From contig CAUVYP010001198.1 of NCBI GenBank assembly GCA_963556195.1, positions 1 through 64,000 of the forward strand: a DNA stretch of 64,000 nt, read 5' to 3'. Made by a program: the position numbers and the translations under genes. Source of the stretch: Sepiola atlantica (lineage: Eukaryota > Mollusca > Cephalopoda > Sepiida > Sepiolidae). Position 1 is the first letter of the stretch. Each line of letters begins with the position of its first letter. The notes beneath the pieces were generated by a model. That model did not search any database, was not told where the DNA came from, and was given only the letters and a program-made list of their open reading frames with translations. Of the stretch, positions 42,018-54,500 are shown one piece after another.

Positions 42018-42575
42018 TTAGCGCGTTTTAAAGTTGATATCGCTTTTGTTAATAACTTCCACATTTATTCGAATTGTGCCACGAAACTTTGCAGACAGTC
42101 GCGGAGACATGTTTCCTACTGAAGTACCAACTTCCAGAAGTGCAGCTGTTGTAGAGCCGGAGATATGTCGATACAAACTGAATACGCAAAACATGAACAA
42201 AATTTAGCGCGTTTTAAAGTTGATATCGCTTTTGTTAATAACTTCCACATTTATTCGAATTGTGCCACGAAACTTTGCAGACAGTCGCGAAGACAGATTT
42301 ACTACTGAGGTACCAAGTTTCAGTAGTGCAGCTCTTGTACTGCCGGAGATATGTCGATACAAACTGAATACGCAAAACATCAACAAAATTTAGCGCGTTT
42401 TAAAGTGGATATCGCTTTTGTTAATAACTTCCACATTTATTCGAATTGTGCCACGAAACTTTGCAGACAGTCGCGGAGACAGATTTTCTACTGCAGTACA
42501 AAGATTCAGAAGTGCAGCTCTTGTACTGCCGGAGATATGTCGATACAAACTGAATACGCAAAACATCAACAAAAT
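42018..42575. repeat. Representative of the conserved trimer a-b-c
   Basis: Three monomers in fixed order: class a (42018, CCAACTTCCAG, TGTAGAGCC, ending CATGAACAAAATTTA), class b (42204, GCGAAGACAGATTTAC, ACTGAGGTACC) and class c (42390, AAGTGGATATCG, CTGCAGTACAAAG). The same trimer starts at 15984, 18402, 19703, 21005, 22492, 28070, 32162, 34952, 42018, 43320, 44436, 47040 and 56154: thirteen occurrences, the last with an ordinary TACTGCC in its class a unit. Class c always follows class b; two older b-c pairs (2784/2970, 5573/5759) lack the class a unit and the AAGTGGATATCG start. Confidence 0.88.
42493..42529. other. Perfect 9-bp inverted repeat in class c monomers
   Basis: GCAGTACAA at 42493-42501 and its exact reverse complement TTGTACTGC at 42521-42529 enclose a 19-base loop. 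The same dyad is in the class c units starting 16356, 18773, 20075, 21377, 22864, 28442, 32534, 35324, 43692, 44808, 47412 and 56526. The class c units at 2970 and 5759 have ACTACC instead of ACTGCC and lose one pair. Ordinary monomers have only an imperfect version, AGTACcAAG with CTTGTACT. A hairpin or cruciform is possible; function is not shown. Confidence 0.8.
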
Positions 42576-42761
42576 TTAGCGCGTTTTAAAGTTGATATCG
42601 CTTTTGTTAATAACTTCCACATTTATTCGAATTGTGCCACGAAACTTTGTAGACAGTCGCGGATGCTGATTTTCTACTGAAGTACCAAGTTTCAGAAGTG
42701 CAGCTCTTGTACTGCCGGAGATATGTCGATACAAACTGAATACGCAAAACATCAACAAAAT
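42576..42761. repeat. Second chimeric monomer joining class d and class l
   Basis: Class d-like sequence (ACTTCCACATTTATTCGAATTG) changes to TTTGTAGACAG and GGATGCTGATTTTC, the class l variant of the 39-46 kb region. At 18959 the same kind of join uses the other class l box (GGAGACTGATTTTC), so this junction either arose independently or was converted later. Confidence 0.8.
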
Positions 42762-44063
42762 TTAGCGCGTTTTAAAGTTGATATCGCTTTTGTTTATAAC
42801 TTCCACATTTATTCGAATTGTGCCACGAAACTTTGCAGACAGTCGCGGAGACATGTTTTCTACTGAAGTACCAAGTTTCAGAAGTGAAGCTCTTGTACTG
42901 CCGGAGATATGTCGATACAAACTGAATACGCAAAACATCAACAAAATTTAGCGCGTTTTAAAGTTGATATCGCTTTTGTTAATAACTTCCACATTTATTC
43001 GAATTGTACGACGAAACTTTGCAAACAGTCGCGGATAGGCCTCTTCAACTGAAGTACCAAGTTTCAGAAGTGCAGCTCTTGTACTGCCGGAGATATGTCG
43101 ATACAAACTGAACACGCAAAACATCAACAAAATTTAGCGCGTTTTAAAGTTGATATCGCTTTTGTTTATAACTTCAACATTTATTCGAATTGTGCCACGA
43201 AACTTTGCAGACAGTCGCGGAGACAGATTTTCTACTGAAGTACCAAGTTTCAGAAGTGCAGCTCTTGTACTGCCGGAGATATGTCGATATAAACTGAATA
43301 CGCAAAACATCAACAAAATTTAGCGCGTTTTAAAGTTGATATCGCTTTTGTTAATAACTTCCACATTTATTCGAATTGTGCCACGAAACTTTGCAGACAG
43401 TCGCGGAGACATGTTTTCTACTGAAGTACCAACTTCCAGAAGTGCAGCTGTTGTAGAGCCGGAGATATGTCGATACAAACTGAATACGCAAAACATGAAC
43501 AAAATTTAGCGCGTTTTAAAGTTGATATCGCTTTTGTTAATAACTTCCACATTTATTCGAATTGTGCCACGAAACTTTGCAGACAGTCGCGAAGACAGAT
43601 TTACTACTGAGGTACCAAGTTTCAGTAGTGCAGCTCTTGTACTGCCGGAGATATGTCGATACAAACTGAATACGCAAAACATCAACAAAATTTAGCGCGT
43701 TTTAAAGTGGATATCGCTTTTGTTAATAACTTCCACATTTATTCGAATTGTGCCACGAAACTTTGCAGACAGTCGCGGAGACAGATTTTCTACTGCAGTA
43801 CAAAGATTCAGAAGTGCAGCTCTTGTACTGCCGGAGATATGTCGATACAAACTGAATACGCAAAACATCAACAAAATTTAGCGCGTTTTAAAGTTGATAT
43901 CGCTTTTGTTAATAACTTCCACATTTATTCGAATTGTGCCACGAAACTTTGCAGACAGTCGCGGATAGACGTTTTCTACTGAAGTACCAAGTTTCAGAAG
44001 TGCAGCTCTTGTACTGCCGGAGATATGTCGATACAAACTGAATACGCAAAACATCAACAAAAT

Positions 44064-47000
44064 TTAGCGCGTTTTAAAGTTGATATCGCTTTTGTTAATA
44101 ACTTCCACATTTATTCGAATTGTACGACGAAACTTTGCAAACAGTCGCGGATAGGCCTCTTCAACTGAAGTACCAAGTTTCAGAAGTGCAGCTCTTGTAC
44201 TGCCGGAGATATGTCGATACAAACTGAACACGCAAAACATCAACAAAATTTAGCGCGTTTTAAAGTTGATATCGCTTTTGTTTATAACTTCAACATTTAT
44301 TCGAATTGTGCCACGAAACTTTGCAGACAGTCGCGGAGACAGATTTTCTACTGAAGTACCAAGTTTCAGAAGTGCAGCTCTTGTACTGCCGGAGATATGT
44401 CGATATAAACTGAATACGCAAAACATCAACAAAATTTAGCGCGTTTTAAAGTTGATATCGCTTTTGTTAATAACTTCCACATTTATTCGAATTGTGCCAC
44501 GAAACTTTGCAGACAGTCGCGGAGACATGTTTCCTACTGAAGTACCAACTTCCAGAAGTGCAGCTGTTGTAGAGCCGGAGATATGTCGATACAAACTGAA
44601 TACGCAAAACATGAACAAAATTTAGCGCGTTTTAAAGTTGATATCGCTTTTGTTAATAACTTCCACATTTATTCGAATTGTGCCACGAAACTTTGCAGAC
44701 AGTCGCGAAGACAGATTTACTACTGAGGTACCAAGTTTCAGTAGTGCAGCTCTTGTACTGCCGGAGATATGTCGATACAAACTGAATACGCAAAACATCA
44801 ACAAAATTTAGCGCGTTTTAAAGTGGATATCGCTTTTGTTAATAACTTCCACATTTATTCGAATTGTGCCACGAAACTTTGCAGACAGTCGCGGAGACAG
44901 ATTTTCTACTGCAGTACAAAGATTCAGAAGTGCAGCTCTTGTACTGCCGGAGATATGTCGATACAAACTGAATACGCAAAACATCAACAAAATTTAGCGC
45001 GTTTTAAAGTTGATATCGCTTTTGTTAATAACTTCCACATTTATTCGAATTGTGCCACGAAACTTTGCAGACAGTCGCGGATAGACGTTTTCTACTGAAG
45101 TACCAAGTTTCAGAAGTGCAGCTCTTGTACTGCCGGAGATATGTCGATACAAACTGAATACGCAAAACATCAACAAAATTTAGCGCGTTTTAAAGTTGAT
45201 ATCGCTTTTGTTAATAACTTCCACATTTATTCGAATTGTGCCACGAAACTTTGCAGACAGTCGCGGAGAACTGTTTTCCACTGAAGTACCAAGTTTCAGA
45301 AGTGCAGCTATTGTACTGCCGGAGATATGTCGATACAAATTGAATACGCAAAACATCAACAAAATTTAGCGCGTGTTTAAGTTGATATCGCTTTTGTTAA
45401 TAACTTCCACATTTATTCGAATTGTGCCACGAAACTTTGCAGACAGTCGCGGAGACATGTTTTCCACTGAAGTACCAAGTTTCAAAAGTGCAGCTTTTGT
45501 ACTGCCTGAGATATGTCGATACAAACTGAATACGCAAAACATCAACAAAATTTAGCGCGTTTTAAAGTTGATATCGCTTTTGTTTATAACTTCCACATTT
45601 ATTCGACTTGTACCACGAAACTTTGCAGACAGTCGCGGATAGGCCTTTTCTACTGAAGTACCAAGTTTCAGAAGTGCAGCTCTTGTACTGCCGGAGATAT
45701 GTCGATACAAACTGAATACGCAAAACATCAACAAAATTTAGCGCGTTTTAAAGTTGATATCGCTTTTGTTTATAACTTCCACATTTATTCGAATTGTGCC
45801 ACGAAACTTTGCAGACAGTCGCGGAGACATGTTTTCTACTGAAGTACCAAGTTTCAGAAGTGCAGCTCGTGTACTGCCGGAGATATGTCGATACAAACTG
45901 AATACGCAAAACATCAACAAAATTTAGCGCGTTTTAAAGTTGATATCGCTTTTGTTAATAGCTTCCACATTTATTCGAATCGTACCACGAAACTTTGCAG
46001 ACAGTCGCGGATAGGCCTTTTCAACTGAAGTACCAAGTTTCAGAAGTGCAGCTCTTGTACTGCCGGAGATATGTCGATACAAACTGAATACGCAAAACAT
46101 GAACAAAATTTTGCGCGTTTTAAAGTTGATATCGCTTTTGTTAATAACTTCTACATTTATTCGAATTGTCCCACGAAACTTTGCAGACAGTCGCGGAGAC
46201 AGATTTACTACTGAGGTACCAAGTTTCAGAAGTGCAGCTCTTGTACTGCCGGAGATATGTCGATACAAACTGAATACGCAAAACATCAACACAATTTAGC
46301 GCGTTTTAAAGTTGATATCGCTTTTGTTCATAACTTCAATATTTATTCGGATTGTGCCACGAAACTTTGTAGACAGTCGCGGATGCTGATTTTCTACTGA
46401 AGTACCAAGTTTCAGAAGTGCAGCTCTTGTACTGCCGGAGATATGTCGATACAAACTGAATACGCAAAACATCAACAAAATTTAGCGCGTTTTAAAGTTG
46501 ATATCGCTTTTGTTTATAACTTCCACATTTATTCGAATTGTGCCACGAAACTTTGCAGACAGTCGCGGAGACATGTTTTCTACTGAAGTACCAAGTTTCA
46601 GAAGTGAAGCTCTTGTACTGCCGGAGATATGTCGATACAAACTGAATACGCAAAACATCAACAAAATTTAGCGCGTTTTAAAGTTGATATCGCTTTTGTT
46701 AATAACTTCCACATTTATTCGAATTGTACCACGAAACTTTGCAAACAGTCGCGGATAGGCCTCTTCAACTGAAGTACCAAGTTTCAGAAGTGCAGCTCTT
46801 GTACTGCCGGAGATATGTCGATACAAACTGAACACGCAAAACATCAACAAAATTTAGCGCGTTTTAAAGTTGATATCGCTTTTGTTTATAACATCAACAT
46901 TTATTCGAATTGTGCCACGAAACTTTGCAGACAGTCGCGGAGACAGATTTTCTACTGAAGTACCAAGTTTCAGAAGTGCAGCTCTTGTACTGCCGGAGAT

Positions 47001-48899
47001 ATGTCGATATAAACTGAATACGCAAAACATCAACAAAATTTAGCGCGTTTTAAAGTTGATATCGCTTTTGTTAATAACTTCCACATTTATTCGAATTGTG
47101 CCACGAAACTTTGCAGACAGTCGCGGAGACATGTTTCCTACTGAAGTACCAACTTCCAGAAGTGCAGCTGTTGTAGAGCCGGAGATATGTCGATACAAAC
47201 TGAATACGCAAAACATGAACAAAATTTAGCGCGTTTTAAAGTTGATATCGCTTTTGTTAATAACTTCCACATTTATTCGAATTGTGCCACGAAACTTTGC
47301 AGACAGTCGCGAAGACAGATTTGCTACTGAGGTACCAAGTTTCAGAAGTGCAGCTCTTGTACTGCCGGAGATATGTCGATACAAACTGAATACGCAAAAC
47401 ATCAACAAAATTTAGCGCGTTTTAAAGTGGATATCGCTTTTGTTAATAACTTCCACATTTATTCGAATTGTGCCACGAAACTTTGCAGACAGTCGCGGAG
47501 ACAGATTTTCTACTGCAGTACAAAGATTCAGAAGTGCAGCTCTTGTACTGCCGGAGATATGTCGATACAAACTGAATACGCAAAACATCAACAAAATTTA
47601 GCGCGTTTTAAAGTTGATATCGCTTTTGTTAATAACTTCCACATTTATTCGAATTGTGCCACGAAACTTTGCAGACAGTCGCGGATAGACGTTTTCTACT
47701 GAAGTACCAAGTTTCAGAAGTGCAGCTCTTGTACTGCCGGAGATATGTCGATACAAACTGAATACGCAAAACATCAACAAAATTTAGCGCGTTTTAAAGT
47801 TGATATCGCTTTTGTTAATAACTTCCACATTTATTCGAATTGTGCCACGAAACTTTGCAGACAGTCGCGGAGAACTGTTTTCCACTGAAGTACCAAGTTT
47901 CAGAAGTGCAGCTATTGTACTGCCGGAGATATGTCGATACAAATTGAATACGCAAAACATCAACAAAATTTAGCGCGTTTTAAAGTTGATATCGCTTTTG
48001 TTAATAACTTCCACATTTATTCGAATTGTGCCACGAAACTTTGCAGACAGTCGCGGAGACATGTTTTCCACTGAAGTACCAAGTTTCAAAAGTGCAGCTT
48101 TTGTACTGCCTGAGATATGTCGATACAAACTGAATACGCAAAACATCAACAAAATTTAGCGCGTTTTAAAGTTGATATCGCTTTTGTTTATAACTTCCAC
48201 ATTTATTCGAATTGTACCACGAAACTTTGCAGACAGTCGCGAATAGGCCTTTTCTACTGAAGTACCAAGTTTCAGAAGTGCAGCTTTTGTACTGCCGGAG
48301 ATATGTCGATACAAACTGAATACGCAAAACATCAACAAAATTTAGCGCGTTTTAAAGTTGATATCGCTTTTGTTTATAACTTCCACATTTATTCGAATTG
48401 TGCCACGAAACTTTGCAGACAGTCGCGGAGACATGTTTTCTACTGAAGTACCAAGTTTCAGAAGTGCAGCTCGTGTACTGCCGGAGATATGTCGATACAA
48501 ACTGAATACGCAAAACATCAACAAAATTTAGCGCGTTTTAAAGTTGATATCGCTTTTGTTAATAGCTTCCACATTTATTCGAATCGTACCACGATACTTT
48601 GCAGACAGTCGCGGATAGGCCTTTTCAACTGAAGTACCAAGTTTCAGAAGTGCAGCTCTTGTACTGCCGGAGATATGTCGATACAAACTGAATACGCAAA
48701 ACATGAACAAAATTTTGCGCGTTTTAAAGTTGATATCGCTTTTGTTAATAACTTCTACATTTATTCGAATTGTCCCACGAAACTTTGCAGACAGTCGCGG
48801 AGACAGATTTACTACTAAGGTACCAAGTTTCAGAAGTGCAGCTCTTGTACTGCCGGAGATATGTCGATACAAACTGAATACGCAAAACATCAACAAAAT
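44064..48899. repeat. Fourteen-monomer higher-order repeat, 1.86 copies
   Basis: The order n-o-a-b-c-d-e-f-g-h-p-q-l-m spans 44064-46667 (2,604 bp), then n-o-a-b-c-d-e-f-g-h-p-q repeats from 46668 to 48899 at the same offset. It is the longest ordered set of distinct classes in the window and the best model of the ancestral unit. Copy differences include TTGTACGACG versus TTGTACCACG in class n, GCGCGTGTTTAAG at 45366 only, GATTTGCTACTGAGG at 47226, GTCGCGAATAGG near 48240 and ACTAAGGTACC near 48815. Confidence 0.92.
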
Positions 48900-51503
48900 T
48901 TAGCGCGTTTTAAAGTTCATATCGCTTTTGTTAATAACTTCCACATTTATTCGAATTGTGCCACGAAACTTTGCAGACAGTCGCGAAGAACTGGTTTCCA
49001 CTGAAGTACCAAGTTTCAGAAGTGCAGCTTTTGTACTGCCGGAGATATGTCGATACAAACTGAACACGCAAAACATCAACAAAATTTAGCGCGTTTTAAA
49101 GTTGATATCGCTTTTGTTAATAACTTCCACATTTATTCGAATTGTGCCACGAAACTTTGCAGACAGTCGCGGAGACATATTTCCTACTGAAGTACCAAGT
49201 TTCAGAAGTGCAGCTCTTGTACTGCCGGAGATATGTCGATACAAACTGAATACGCAAAACATCAACAAAATTTAGCGCGTTTTAAAGTTGGTATCGCTTT
49301 TGTTAATAACTTCCACATTTATTCGAATTGTGCCACGAAACTTTGCAGACAGTCGCGGATAGGCCTTTTCTACTGAAGTACCAAGTTTCAGAAGTGCAGC
49401 TCTTGTACTGCCGGAGATATGTCGATACAAACTGAATACGCAAAACATCAACACAATTTAGCGCGTTTTAAAGTTGATATCGCTTTTGTTAATAACTTCA
49501 ATATTTATTCGGATTGTGCCACGAAACTTTGTAGACAGTCGCGGAGACTGATTTTCTACTGAAGTACCAAGTTTCAGAAGTGCAGCTCTTGTACTGCCGG
49601 AGATATGTCGATACAAACTGAATACGCAAAACATCAACAAAATTTAGCGCGTTTTAAAGTTGATATCGCTTTTGTTTATAACTTCCACATTTATTCGAAT
49701 TGTGCCACGAAACTTTGCAGACAGTCGCGGAGACATGTTTTCTACTGAAGTACCAAGTTTCAGAAGTGCAGCTATTGTACTGCCGGAGATATGTCGATAC
49801 AAACTGAATACGCAAAACATCAACAAAATTTAGCGCGTTTTAAAGTTGATATCGCTTTTTTTAATAACTTCCACATTTATTCGAATTGTACCACGAAACT
49901 TTGCAAACAGTCGCGGATAGGCCTCTTCAACTGAAGTACCAAGTTTCAGAAGTGCAGCTCTTGTACTGCCGGAGATATGTCGATATAAACTGAATACGCA
50001 AAACATCAACAAAATTTAGCGCGTGTTTAAGTTGATATCGCTTTTGTTAATAACTTCCACATTTATTCGAATTGTGCCACGAAACTTTGCAGACAGTCGC
50101 GGAGACATGTTTTCTACTGAAGTACCAACTTCCAGAAGTGCAGCTTTTGTAGAGCCGGAGATATGTCGATACAACCTGAATACGCAAAACATGAACAAAA
50201 TTTAGCGCGTTTTAAAGTTGATATCGCTTTTGTTAATAACTTCCACATTTATTCGAATTGTGCCACGAAACTTTGCAGACAGTCGCGAAGACAGATTTAC
50301 TACTGAGGTACCAAGTTTCAGAAGTGCAGCTCTTGTACTGCCGGAGATATGTCGATACAAACTGAATACGCAAAACATCAACAAAATTTAGCGCGTTTTA
50401 AAGTGGATATCGCTTTTGTTAATAACTTCCACATTTATTCGAATTGTGCCACGAAACTTTGCAGACAGTCGCGGATAGACGTTTTCTACTGAAGTACCAA
50501 GTTTCAGAAGTGCAGCTCTTGTACTGCCGGAGATATGTCGATAGACACTGAATACGCAAAACATCAACAAAATTTAGCGCGTTTTAAAGTTGATATCGCT
50601 TTTGTTAATAACTTCCACATTTATTCGAATTGTGCCACGAAACTTTGCAGACAGTCGCGGAGAACTGTTTTCCACTGAAGTACCAAGTTTCAGAAGTGCA
50701 GCTATTGTACTGCCGGAGATATGTCGATACAAATTGAATACGCAAAACATCAACAAAATTTAGCGCGTTTTAAAGTTGATATCGCTTTTGTTAATAACTT
50801 CCACATTTATTCGAATTGTGCCACGAAACTTTGCAGACAGTCGCGGAGACATGTTTTCCACTGAAGTACCAAGTTTCAAAAGTGCAGCTATTGTACTGCC
50901 TGAGATATGTCGATACAAACTGAATACGCAAAACATCAACAAAATTTAGCGCGTTTTAAAGTTGATATCGCTTTTGTTTATAACTTCCACATTTATTCGA
51001 ATTGTACCACGAAACTTTGCAGACAGTCGCGGATAGGCCTCTTCAACTGAAGTACCAAGTTTCAGAAGTGCAGCTCTTGTACTGCCGGAGATATGTCGAT
51101 ACAAACTGAATACGCAAAACATCAACAAAATTTAGCGCGTTTTAAAGTTGATATCGCTTTTGTTTATAACTTCCACATTTATTCGAATTGTGCCACGAAA
51201 CTTTGCAGACAGTCGCGGAGACATGTTTTCTACTGAAGTACCAAGTTTCAGAAGTGCAGCCTTTGTACTGCCGGAGATATGTCGATACAAACTGAATACG
51301 CAAAACATCAACAAAATTTAGCGCGTTTTAAAGTTGATATCGCTTTTGTTAATAGCTTCCACATTTATTCGAATCGTACCACGAAACTTTGCAGACAGTC
51401 GCGGATAGGCCTTTTCCACTGAAGTACCAAGTTTCAGAAGTGCAGCTCTTGTACTGCCGGAGATATGTCGATACAAACTGAATACGCAAAACATCAACAA
51501 AAT
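48900..51503. repeat. Fourteen single-copy-order monomers between two higher-order blocks
   Basis: The order is r (48900), i (49086), k (49272), l (49458), h/m-like (49644, CAGCTATTG), n (49830, CTTTTTTTAATAAC), a (50016, GCGCGTGTTTAAG), b (50202), a c/d chimera (50388), e (50574), f (50760), n-like (50946), h (51132) and a p-like unit (51318). It follows the recurring order but has lost one monomer through the chimera. GCGCGTGTTTAAG at 50016 repeats the variant seen at 45366 in a different class, evidence for conversion or recurrence. Confidence 0.8.
50388..50573. repeat. Chimeric monomer c/d marking a one-monomer deletion
   Basis: The unit starts AAGTGGATATCGC, specific to class c, but carries the class d box GATAGACGTTTTC and lacks CTGCAGTACAAAG. 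Everywhere else class c and class d are separate adjacent units (for example 47412 and 47598). The crossover falls within unit positions ~20-86. This is the only complete a-b context in the right half where the class c dyad has been lost. It also has a private GTCGATAGACACTG. Confidence 0.88.
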
Positions 51504-54500
51504 TTAGCGCGTTTTAAAGTTGATATCGCTTTTGTTTATAACTTCCACATTTATTCGAATTGTGCCACGAAACTTTGCAGACAGTCGCGGAGACATATTT
51601 CCTACTGAAGTACCAAGTTTCAGAAGTGCAGCTCTTGTACTGCCGGAGATATGTCGATACAAACTGAATACGCAAAACATCAACAAAATTTAGCGCGTTT
51701 TAAAGTTGATATCGCTTTTGTTTATAACTTCCACATTTATTCGAATTGTGCCACGAAACTTTGCAGACAGTCGCGGAGACATATTGTCTACTGAAGTACC
51801 AAGTTTCAGAAGTGCAGCTCTTGTACTGCCGGAGATATGTCGATATAAACTGAATACGCAAAACATCAACAAAATTTAGCGCGTTTTAAAGTTGATATCG
51901 CTTTTGTTAATAACTTCCACATTTATTCGAATTGTGCCACGAAACTTTGCAGACAGTCGCGGAGACATATTGTCTACTGAAGTACCAAGTTCCAGAAGTG
52001 CAGCTTTTGTACTGCCGGAGATATGTCGATACAAACTGAATACGCAAAACATCAACAAAATTTAGCGCGTTTTAAAGTTGATATCGCTTTTGTTAATAAC
52101 TTCCACATTTATTCGAATTGTGCCACGAAACTTTGCAGACAGTCGCGGAGACATATTTCCTACTGAAGTACCAAGTTTCAGAAGTGCAGCTCTTGTACTG
52201 CCGGAGATATGTCGATACAAACTGAATACGCAAAACATCAACAAAATTTAGCGCGTTTTAAAGTTGGTATCGCTTTTGTTAATAACTTCCACATTTATTC
52301 GAATTGTACCACGAAACTTTGCAGACAGTCGCGGATAGGCCTTTTCTACTGAAGTACCAAGTTTCAGAAGTGCAGCTCTTGTACTGCCGGAGATATGTCG
52401 ATACAAACTGAATACGCAAAACATCAACACAATTTAGCGCGTTTTACAGTTGATATCGCTTTTGTTAATAACTTCAATATTTATTCGGATTGTGCCACGA
52501 AACTTTGTAGACAGTCGCGGAGACTGATTTTCTACTGAAGTACCAAGTTTCAGAAGTGCAGCTCTTGTACTGCCGGAGATATGTCGATACAAACTGAATA
52601 CGCAAAACATCAACAAAATTTAGCGCGTTTTAAAGTTGATATCGCTTTTGTTTATAACTTCCACATTTATTCGAATTGTGCCACGAAACTTTGCAGACAG
52701 TCGCGGAGACAGATTTTCTACTGAAGTACCAAGTTTCAGAAGTGCAGCTCTTGTACTGCCGGAGATATGTCGATATAAACTGAATACGCAAAACATCAAC
52801 AAAATTTAGCGCGTTTTAAAGTTGATATCGCTTTTGTTAATAACTTCCACATTTATTCGAATTGTGCCACGAAACTTTGCAGACAGTCGCGGAGACATGT
52901 TTTCTACTGAAGTACCAACTTCCAGAAGTGCAGCTTTTGTAGAGCCGGAGATATGTCGATACAAACTGAATACGCAAAACATCAACAAAATTTAGCGCGT
53001 TTTAAAGTTGATATCGCTTTTGTTTATAACTTCCACATTTATTCGAATTGTGCCACGAAACTTTGCAGACAGTCGCGGAGACATATTTCCTACTGAAGTA
53101 CCAAGTTTCAGAAGTGCAGCTCTTGTACTGCCGGAGATATGTCGATACAAACTGAATACGCAAAACATCAACAAAATTTAGCGCGTTTTAAAGTTGATAT
53201 CGCTTTTGTTTATAACTTCCACATTTATTCGAATTGTGCCACGAAACTTTGCAGACAGTCGCGGAGACATATTGTCTACTGAAGTACCAAGTTTCAGAAG
53301 TGCAGCTCTTGTACTGCCGGAGATATGTCGATATAAACTGAATACGCAAAACATCAACAAAATTTAGCGCGTTTTAAAGTTGATATCGCTTTTGTTAATA
53401 ACTTCCACATTTATTCGAATTGTGCCACGAAACTTTGCAGACAGTCGCGGAGACATATTGTCTACTGAAGTACCAAGTTCCAGAAGTGCAGCTTTTGTAC
53501 TGCCGGAGATATGTCGATACAAACTGAATACGCAAAACATCAACAAAATTTAGCGCGTTTTAAAGTTGATATCGCTTTTGTTAATAACTTCCACATTTAT
53601 TCGAATTGTGCCACGAAACTTTGCAGACAGTCGCGGAGACATATTTCCTACTGAAGTACCAAGTTTCAGAAGTGCAGCTCTTGTACTGCCGGAGATATGT
53701 CGATATAAACTGAATACGCAAAACATCAACAAAATTTAGCGCGTTTTAAAGTTGATATCGCTTTTGTTAATAACTTCCACATTTATTCGAATTGTGCCAC
53801 GAAACTTTGCAGACAGTCGCGGAGACATATTGTCTACTGAAGTACCAAGTTCCAGAAGTGCAGCTTTTGTACTGCCGGAGATATGTCGATACAAACTGAA
53901 TACGCAAAACATCAACAAAATTTAGCGCGTTTTAAAGTTGATATCGCTTTTGTTAATAACTTCCACATTTATTCGAATTGTGCCACGAAACTTTGCAGAC
54001 AGTCGCGGAGACATATTTCCTACTGAAGTACCAAGTTTCAGAAGTGCAGCTCTTGTACTGCCGGAGATATGTCGATACAAACTGAATACGCAAAACATCA
54101 ACAAAATTTAGCGCGTTTTAAAGTTGGTATCGCTTTTGTTAATAACTTCCACATTTATTCGAATTGTACCACGAAACTTTGCAGACAGTCGCGGATAGGC
54201 CTTTTCTACTGAAGTACCAAGTTTCAGAAGTGCAGCTCTTGTACTGCCGGAGATATGTCGATACAAACTGAATACGCAAAACATCAACACAATTTAGCGC
54301 GTTTTACAGTTGATATCGCTTTTGTTAATAACTTCAATATTTATTCGGATTGTGCCACGAAACTTTGTAGACAGTCGCGGAGACTGATTTTCTACTGAAG
54401 TACCAAGTTTCAGAAGTGCAGCTCTTGTACTGCCGGAGATATGTCGATACAAACTGAATACGCAAAACATCAACAAAATTTAGCGCGTTTTAAAGTTGAT

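Larger units (their letters stand above)
41460..45179. repeat. Seven-monomer then six-monomer higher-order repeats
   Basis: The order m-n-o-a-b-c-l* (41460-42761, 1,302 bp) is followed by m-n-o-a-b-c-d (42762-44063), then n-o-a-b-c-d (44064-45179, a 1,116-bp step from 42948). Shared markers are TTGTACGACG with GCAAACAGTCG, ACTTCAACATTTATTCG, GCTGTTGTAGAGCC and TTTCAGTAGTGCAGCTC in class b (42204, 43506, 44622). The register shortens by one monomer by loss of class m between 43878 and 44064. Confidence 0.9.
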
